Origin: Cydia pomonella
Taxonomy: Eukaryota; Arthropoda; Insecta; Lepidoptera; Tortricidae
Direction: 5' to 3'
Assembly (NCBI RefSeq): GCF_033807575.1
Contig: NC_084729.1
Coordinates: 6,758,001-6,822,000, forward strand
DNA length: 64,000 nt
This document shows, in pieces, positions 59,181 through 64,000 of this stretch. Position 1 is the first letter of the stretch; each line of letters starts with the position of its first letter. The notes below the pieces were generated by a model. That model did not search any database. It had not been told where the DNA came from and worked only from the letters and a program-made list of their open reading frames with translations. Position numbers and translations under genes: made by a program.

Positions 59181-59655
59181 ACAACATGTGCATAAAGATT
59201 TTTAACCATTTACCAGAGCACGTAAAGCTGTTGCAAGATAACGAGTTTAGTCGTAAATTAACAAACTGGCTGCTTGACAAATGTTTTTATAGCATTAAAA
59301 AATATTTAGAATTTAATGAGTAACGACAATTTCCGTAGTATGTATCAATAATATTGACATAATATTAATTGTTTTCAACTATGCAAATTTTTCTAATTAT
59401 TTTCAAATGTATATATATATATATATATATTTTTCTCTTGATTTTTACTAATTATTTTTATCATTCTATGGCGACTGACTGACTTTTTCCTAATTTTTCT
59501 AATTCTCTAACTATTTATGCTAATGTCTTAATTTCAATTTTGTTATTTTTCAATGCTTAGATTTGGCACATTATACACATTGTACCTGAATAGTCCTAAC
59601 ACCTTATATTACTGTATTTTTGCAAATAAATAAATGATTGATTGATTGATTGATA
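59180..59655 (+). pseudogene. LINE RT C-terminal fragment and 3' tail
   Basis: Plus-strand reading gives NMCIKIFNHLPEHVKLLQ, then NEFSRKLTNWLLDKCF, SIKKYLEFNE and TAA. It is the same protein tail as the minus fragment at 14960-15085 (NMCIIVYNHLPEELKLL). The 3' UTR ends TTTGCAAATAAATAAATGAT followed by TTGATTGATTGATTGATAAT. An (AT)n tract lies at about 59409-59430. Confidence 0.8.
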
Positions 59656-59759
59656 ATTTTAATTAATGTTGGACACGCTTATTTTTCAATTTTGGAAATT
59701 TTTATGTTACATATGAGTCTGTAGAATCAGAACCTCTTTCGATCCTAATAATAGGATAA

Positions 59760-60250
59760 TAAAAGTGTTAGATTTAACGTCGGAGTTTCAATCCGGAGGT
59801 CGTGGGTTCAATCCTGGCTCGTACCATAAAATTTTCGAAACTTATATACTTACATAAGGAATATCATATGATATTTATCACTAACTTTTCGGTGAAGGAA
59901 AACATCATAAGGAAACCTGATCTGTTCTGCGAAGTAAGTCAGAGGTGTAGGTGTAATCCCCAACCTGCATTAGACAAGCGTAGGGTATAGCCCCAGCCCT
60001 CTCGCGCATGTATTTTTTTATACTACGTCGGTGGCAAACAAGCATACGGCCCGCAATGCCCCGCCTGCAACTCCAGAGGTGCCACATGCGCGTTGCCGAC
60101 TCTAACACCCCGCACCCTCATTGAGCTCCGGCAACCTTAGTCACCGTCACGAACACAACACTGTGAGTAGGGTCTAGTGTTATTTGGCTGCAGTTTTCTG
60201 TAAGGTGGAGGTACTGCCCCAGTGAGGAGGCCTGTGCCCAGCAGTGGGAA
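59760..60250. repeat. SINE-like fragment followed by reverse LINE-tail repeat B
   Basis: 59785-59990 has GGAGGTCGTGGGTTCAATCC, GGCTCGTACC and GGTGAAGGAAAACATCATAA, a tRNA-headed retroposon. 60008-60250 is repeat B in reverse (TACTACGTCGGTGGCAAACA ... CAACACTGTGAGTAGGGTCT ... GCCCAGCAGTGGGA). Confidence 0.7.
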
Positions 60251-62076
60251 TTATAGGCAGAATTATTATTTAGACTGTGACATTGTTTTATTGGCTTTAG
60301 TGGATTTTTCCATTGCCCTCGTGTAAACCTTGTAATAAAAATAGCCATTAAAATCCAGTAGCGCAGCGACGTAAGCAATAAATACCCCGTTTTGAGCGCA
60401 CTTACTCTACTTACGCACTTTCTCTCAAACCACAGATTCGTCCTTCAGTTCAAGGCTCGCAACCGGTTTTTAAAATACCGGTTTATTTCGATTTTCCTCC
60501 GAACTTTTTATAAGAACGCGAACGTTTTAAGAACAATATTGTAACCTATAAAAACGGTTTATTCGACGAGCGACGCAACGGCCGGTCGGCCTGGTAGTGT
60601 GCCACGTAAAGATATAAGACACCGATATAGGAAGAAACCGGTTTTTATTATTCCAAACCGGTTAGTTTGACAAGAACTGTTGTCATAAACTACGGTTTAA
60701 AAATAACGTTTTTTCCAGTGAAACTTAAAAGGTTTTGCGCCAAGTACATGATAACGGTTTGGAAATTTAACCGGTGTCAGAGCCTTGCTTCAGTTTAGGA
60801 TACAACCAACGAACTTGAATAACTTTACATAGATAGAAAGTCTGACTAGTACTCAAAAATGATGGCAAAATGATGACAAAAGTTGGCAACTGTCAAAGGT
60901 TTGCATAGATGGCGCTATCATAGATTTCCCCTGCCTCTAGTTTTGTTTTATGAGAACTCGCTAAAATAAAATATAATTTAATCCAAGCCATAAAATATAT
61001 TTTTAATTATTTAAAAAACCAAGAATTTGACACAATTCTAGGAACTGACAGCGCAAGCTATGCTGGCGCCATCTGGAAAATATTTAGACCGACCAACCCC
61101 ATTGTGTCGCGCGCGAGTGACTCAACTGTACCACAAGTTCAAGTCATTATCTTATCTGTGGTTGTGCTCGCAAAGGGACGCCAAGTTGTGCCAACCCTAA
61201 TAATTACTCGGAGCAATGCTGAGCCGAACGGAGCCGAGAAAACCCGAAAGGAAGTGTCGTAAGTTTGACTTGCAGAATTTTATTTTAGACAATACAAATA
61301 AAATTAAAAAACTTTTTTATAGCAGGAACTGGCATATTTGGTAATATCTGCTAATGATAATCATAGCTGCAGTTGCGGGTGAGGTATATTTAGGCTAAAG
61401 AAAAAAAATTTATCGAGAAAGGATCACTTTTCGTGATAGGCGTCAGATAAATGTCAGTTATATCATATATGGTTCATTTTTCGAAGTCTGCTACCGCCGT
61501 TGATTACATCAATATTTTTTGGACCGACTGTACTTCAATAAAAACCGTTAGATTAACTCGTCAGCTGACAGCGCCATTACGCTAAACGCACGCGCAAAAA
61601 GCGCGCATAACGATCCATAGATCATGGATCATTTGCGCGCGCGTCGCATACCGCAACGCGGGATACGGGATTTATTATAGCAATCAGCCGTTTACAGGTC
61701 CTTGATAGTTTAAATCTAGGTGATAAGTATTTACTGTAGTGATATTCCGTAGAAAGCTCATGTAAGTGAAAAATTGTAAGCTTCTTTTTTTTTTAAAGCA
61801 CTTTATTGCAGACATTACAGTCCATATCATTAAAAAATATCTTAAACCTAATCTAATTTTTAGGGTTCCGTAATTAATTAGGAACAATAGGAACCCTTAT
61901 AGTTTCGCCATGTCCGTCTGTCTTTCCGTCCGCGGCTTTGTTTCGTGATCGTTAATAATAAATAAAAGTGACCACGGGCCAGCTAACCGTTCCACTTTGT
62001 CGCTTGCCATAAGGACGGCTTGTCAAGTTATTCTTATAAAGTCCAAGCAAATCTCGTCCTTATGACAATTGAATAT
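60251..62076. other. repeat-rich, no gene seen
   Basis: 60440-60780 has repeated AACCGGTTT words in both orientations. 60900-61085 resembles 27895-28030 (GAATTTGACA; GCTGGCGCCATCTGG). At about 61858-61935 a GGGTTCCGTA-family fragment appears. At 61612 GATCCATAGATCATGGATC is palindromic. No coding evidence. Confidence 0.5.
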
Positions 62077-62464
62077 GACATTCTTACACAAATTGACTAA
62101 GTCCCACGGTAAGCTTAAGAAGGCTTGTATTATGGGTACTCAGACAATACAATATACATATCACAACATAGTATAAAACAAAGTCGCTTTCCGATGTCTT
62201 TCCCTATGTATGCTTAGATCTTTAAAACTACGCAACGGATTTTGATGCGGTTTTTTTAATACATAGGGTGATTTAAGAGGAAGGTCTATATGTATAATAT
62301 TTACCCGCACGAAGGCGGAGCAGGTCGCTAGTAATATATAAACAATTAAATATATAGAAAACACCCAAGACTCAGGGACTAAATAAATGACCTTACCGGA
62401 ATTCGTACCCAGGACCATTGGCTTCATAGGCAGGGTCACTACCCACTAGGCCAGACTGGTCGTC
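62077..62464 (-). mobile_element. tRNA-derived SINE (family A), copy 6, split by another insertion
   Basis: Tail part 62077-62160 (TTGACTAAGTCCCACGGTAA) and head part about 62337-62464 (ACCCACTAGGCCAGACTGGT) are in reverse orientation. Between them about 175 bp (AAACTACGCAACGGATTTTG; ACCCGCACGAAGGCGGAGCA) belongs to an RTE-like LINE tail. Confidence 0.8.
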
Positions 62465-63409
62465 GAAACTTGACTTACAGTATTGTATTTTTTAGTAGCT
62501 TAACATCATGGTGGTCAGAATTGATGTTAGAATCACATATTTCACAAATTTACGCGATTTTATGTCAAACAACAATAATTAACGTTGCCATTCGCGTCTG
62601 TAGTTCATTCAATTGACTCGTTACAAGTATTTGAACGAATGAATGATTTAAATTAATAATAATGTACAAGTAAAATGAGTGACGGAGTCGAGAAAGTCGG
62701 AAACATACGAATTGCCCCGTTTTGCGATAATGTCGCAGCTAAAACGGTTAAATTGGGTTTTCCTGGAAATAGCTCACTAAAAACTTAATTTTGTCTGCTT
62801 TTAGCAGACTATGACACAAGAAGAATATTATAATAAGAATAAATGACTATGACTATGAAGGGATATGATATGATAAAACCAGTCTATATGTTTAGACCTA
62901 TATTCGTGATTTTTTTCTATCGAGCGGTAGTAAAGAAATCAGATTTAGAATTGAATCGATGAAGTTACTTAGAGAATTGCCTAAAGATTGGTGATTATAT
63001 TTCTGGCAACCATACACTATGAAACAGAACGAAAGGCAAATAAAGAGACCCATTAATCTTTAGGTCATCATACTGAGCAACGTTTACTATGGGACAAAAT
63101 CTAAAATTGCGAAAAAAATTTTGTCTGTTTCATACATTTTGCTGGTCTGACGTTGAAATTTCCTATAGGAGTCAATTTTTTTTCGCGATTTCGGGGTTGG
63201 TACCATATTAAAAGTTGCTCAGTATGACCTAAACATTAATGGATCTCTTTTTTTGCCTTACGTTCTGTTACATGCTGTATTGTGATCTACAAATGCGATA
63301 CTATTTTTCAAAATCTGTGCTGGTTGAACATACCACCACACCTTAAACGCAGTCAAAACGATTAGCGACTTTTTTTTATCAATCAGTTTTGTGCTAACCA
63401 TGCACGATG

Positions 63410-63462
<53 letters not shown>

Positions 63463-64000
63463 GTAATATAGTCAACAACCCTATTGGAGTTACACCCTAT
63501 TATGCTTGTTTGCTTATCCGATGATGTAGGTACAATTTTTTTTTGCGACAGTAAATGACTTTCTTTTTTTGGTTTTTTTTTAACCGTTTTGAGAGCGCAT
63601 TATGTCTTTAACTTTGGCATTCAGTATTTATATCTGTCCTGTAAACCTTAATTCCTATTTGTTTTTTTTTTTATTATACATTACAATACTCCTTATTATT
63701 TCACACATCACACAGTTCATAATAGGTACATGTACATAAACAAAGATAATTGGATAATATTTTTTTAATTGTTATTTCCCATACATTTAACATCACTTCA
63801 ACTAACTCCTAGTCAATTCTAAAATTATTTCATACAAGCTTAACGTCAACTGTAAGATGAAGACCTCATCCCAGTCATTTCATACTTCTTCCAACTGACA
63901 GCGCGCCGGCAACATAATAGTTATAATAACGTATAATGCTCGTGAATAGATCGTAATTGCGATCCACGGATCTATAGATCACCGATCGATAATAAGGATG
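62465..64000. other. no gene seen; (TA)n microsatellite
   Basis: (AT)n of about 48 bp at 63411-63459. A block at 63170-63245 repeats 20955-21050. Otherwise AT-rich. No exon matching the amino-terminal region of long CncC was recognised. Confidence 0.55.

Overview
The window reads as a stretch of lepidopteran (moth or butterfly) chromosome. It is AT-rich, gene-sparse, built of short exons in long introns, and crowded with short repeats. Several are families commonly seen in Lepidoptera: a tRNA-headed SINE, jockey/CR1- and RTE-type LINE tails, and many hairpin MITEs. The only convincing host gene is the minus-strand cap'n'collar gene (cnc), which encodes the CNC-bZIP transcription factor orthologous to vertebrate Nrf1/Nrf2. 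Sixteen coding exons join with matching phases and consensus GT/AG sites from an ATG at 56930 to a TGA at 7853 (1614 nt, 537 aa). A second ATG exon at 34556-34439 joins the same downstream exons and gives a 442-aa isoform. The amino-terminal Keap1-binding (Neh2-like) part of the long CncC isoform is not visible here and may lie beyond 64000.

Layout by region. 1-4.1 kb: repeats around a broken leucine-rich-repeat (LRR) gene fragment, bracketed by an identical 128-bp inverted repeat. 4.1-7.85 kb: probable cnc 3' UTR and intergenic DNA. 7.85-14.8 kb: the cnc 3' exons (Neh3 end, zipper, basic region, CNC domain). 9.96-12.19 kb: 14 near-identical 157-bp tandem copies of the leucine-zipper part of the bZIP exon plus its 5' splice donor. 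14.9-20.85 kb: a LINE tail in cnc orientation, then an almost complete LINE in the opposite orientation (ORF1, ORF2, poly-A). 21.5-27.4 kb: middle cnc exons. 27.4-34.4 kb: repeat-rich intron with a 285-bp tandem repeat inside a dispersed element. 34.4 kb: internal start of the short isoform. 34.6-42.7 kb: intron with nested MITEs and a six-copy minisatellite. 42.7-46.0 kb: upstream cnc exons. 46.0-56.9 kb: an 11-kb intron. 56.9 kb: first exon of the longer form. 57-64 kb: no supported gene.

The most unusual feature is the zipper/donor tandem array. Each unit carries real coding sequence and an identical GTGAGT donor, but the 157-bp period shifts frame by one per unit. Only the first donor joins the zipper to the Neh3 exon in frame. 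It could be an expanded exon-derived VNTR that challenges splice-site choice, or an assembly artefact. Insertions also sit within about 20-25 nt of several cnc splice sites. All identifications rest on reading the sequence; no database search or transcript evidence was available.
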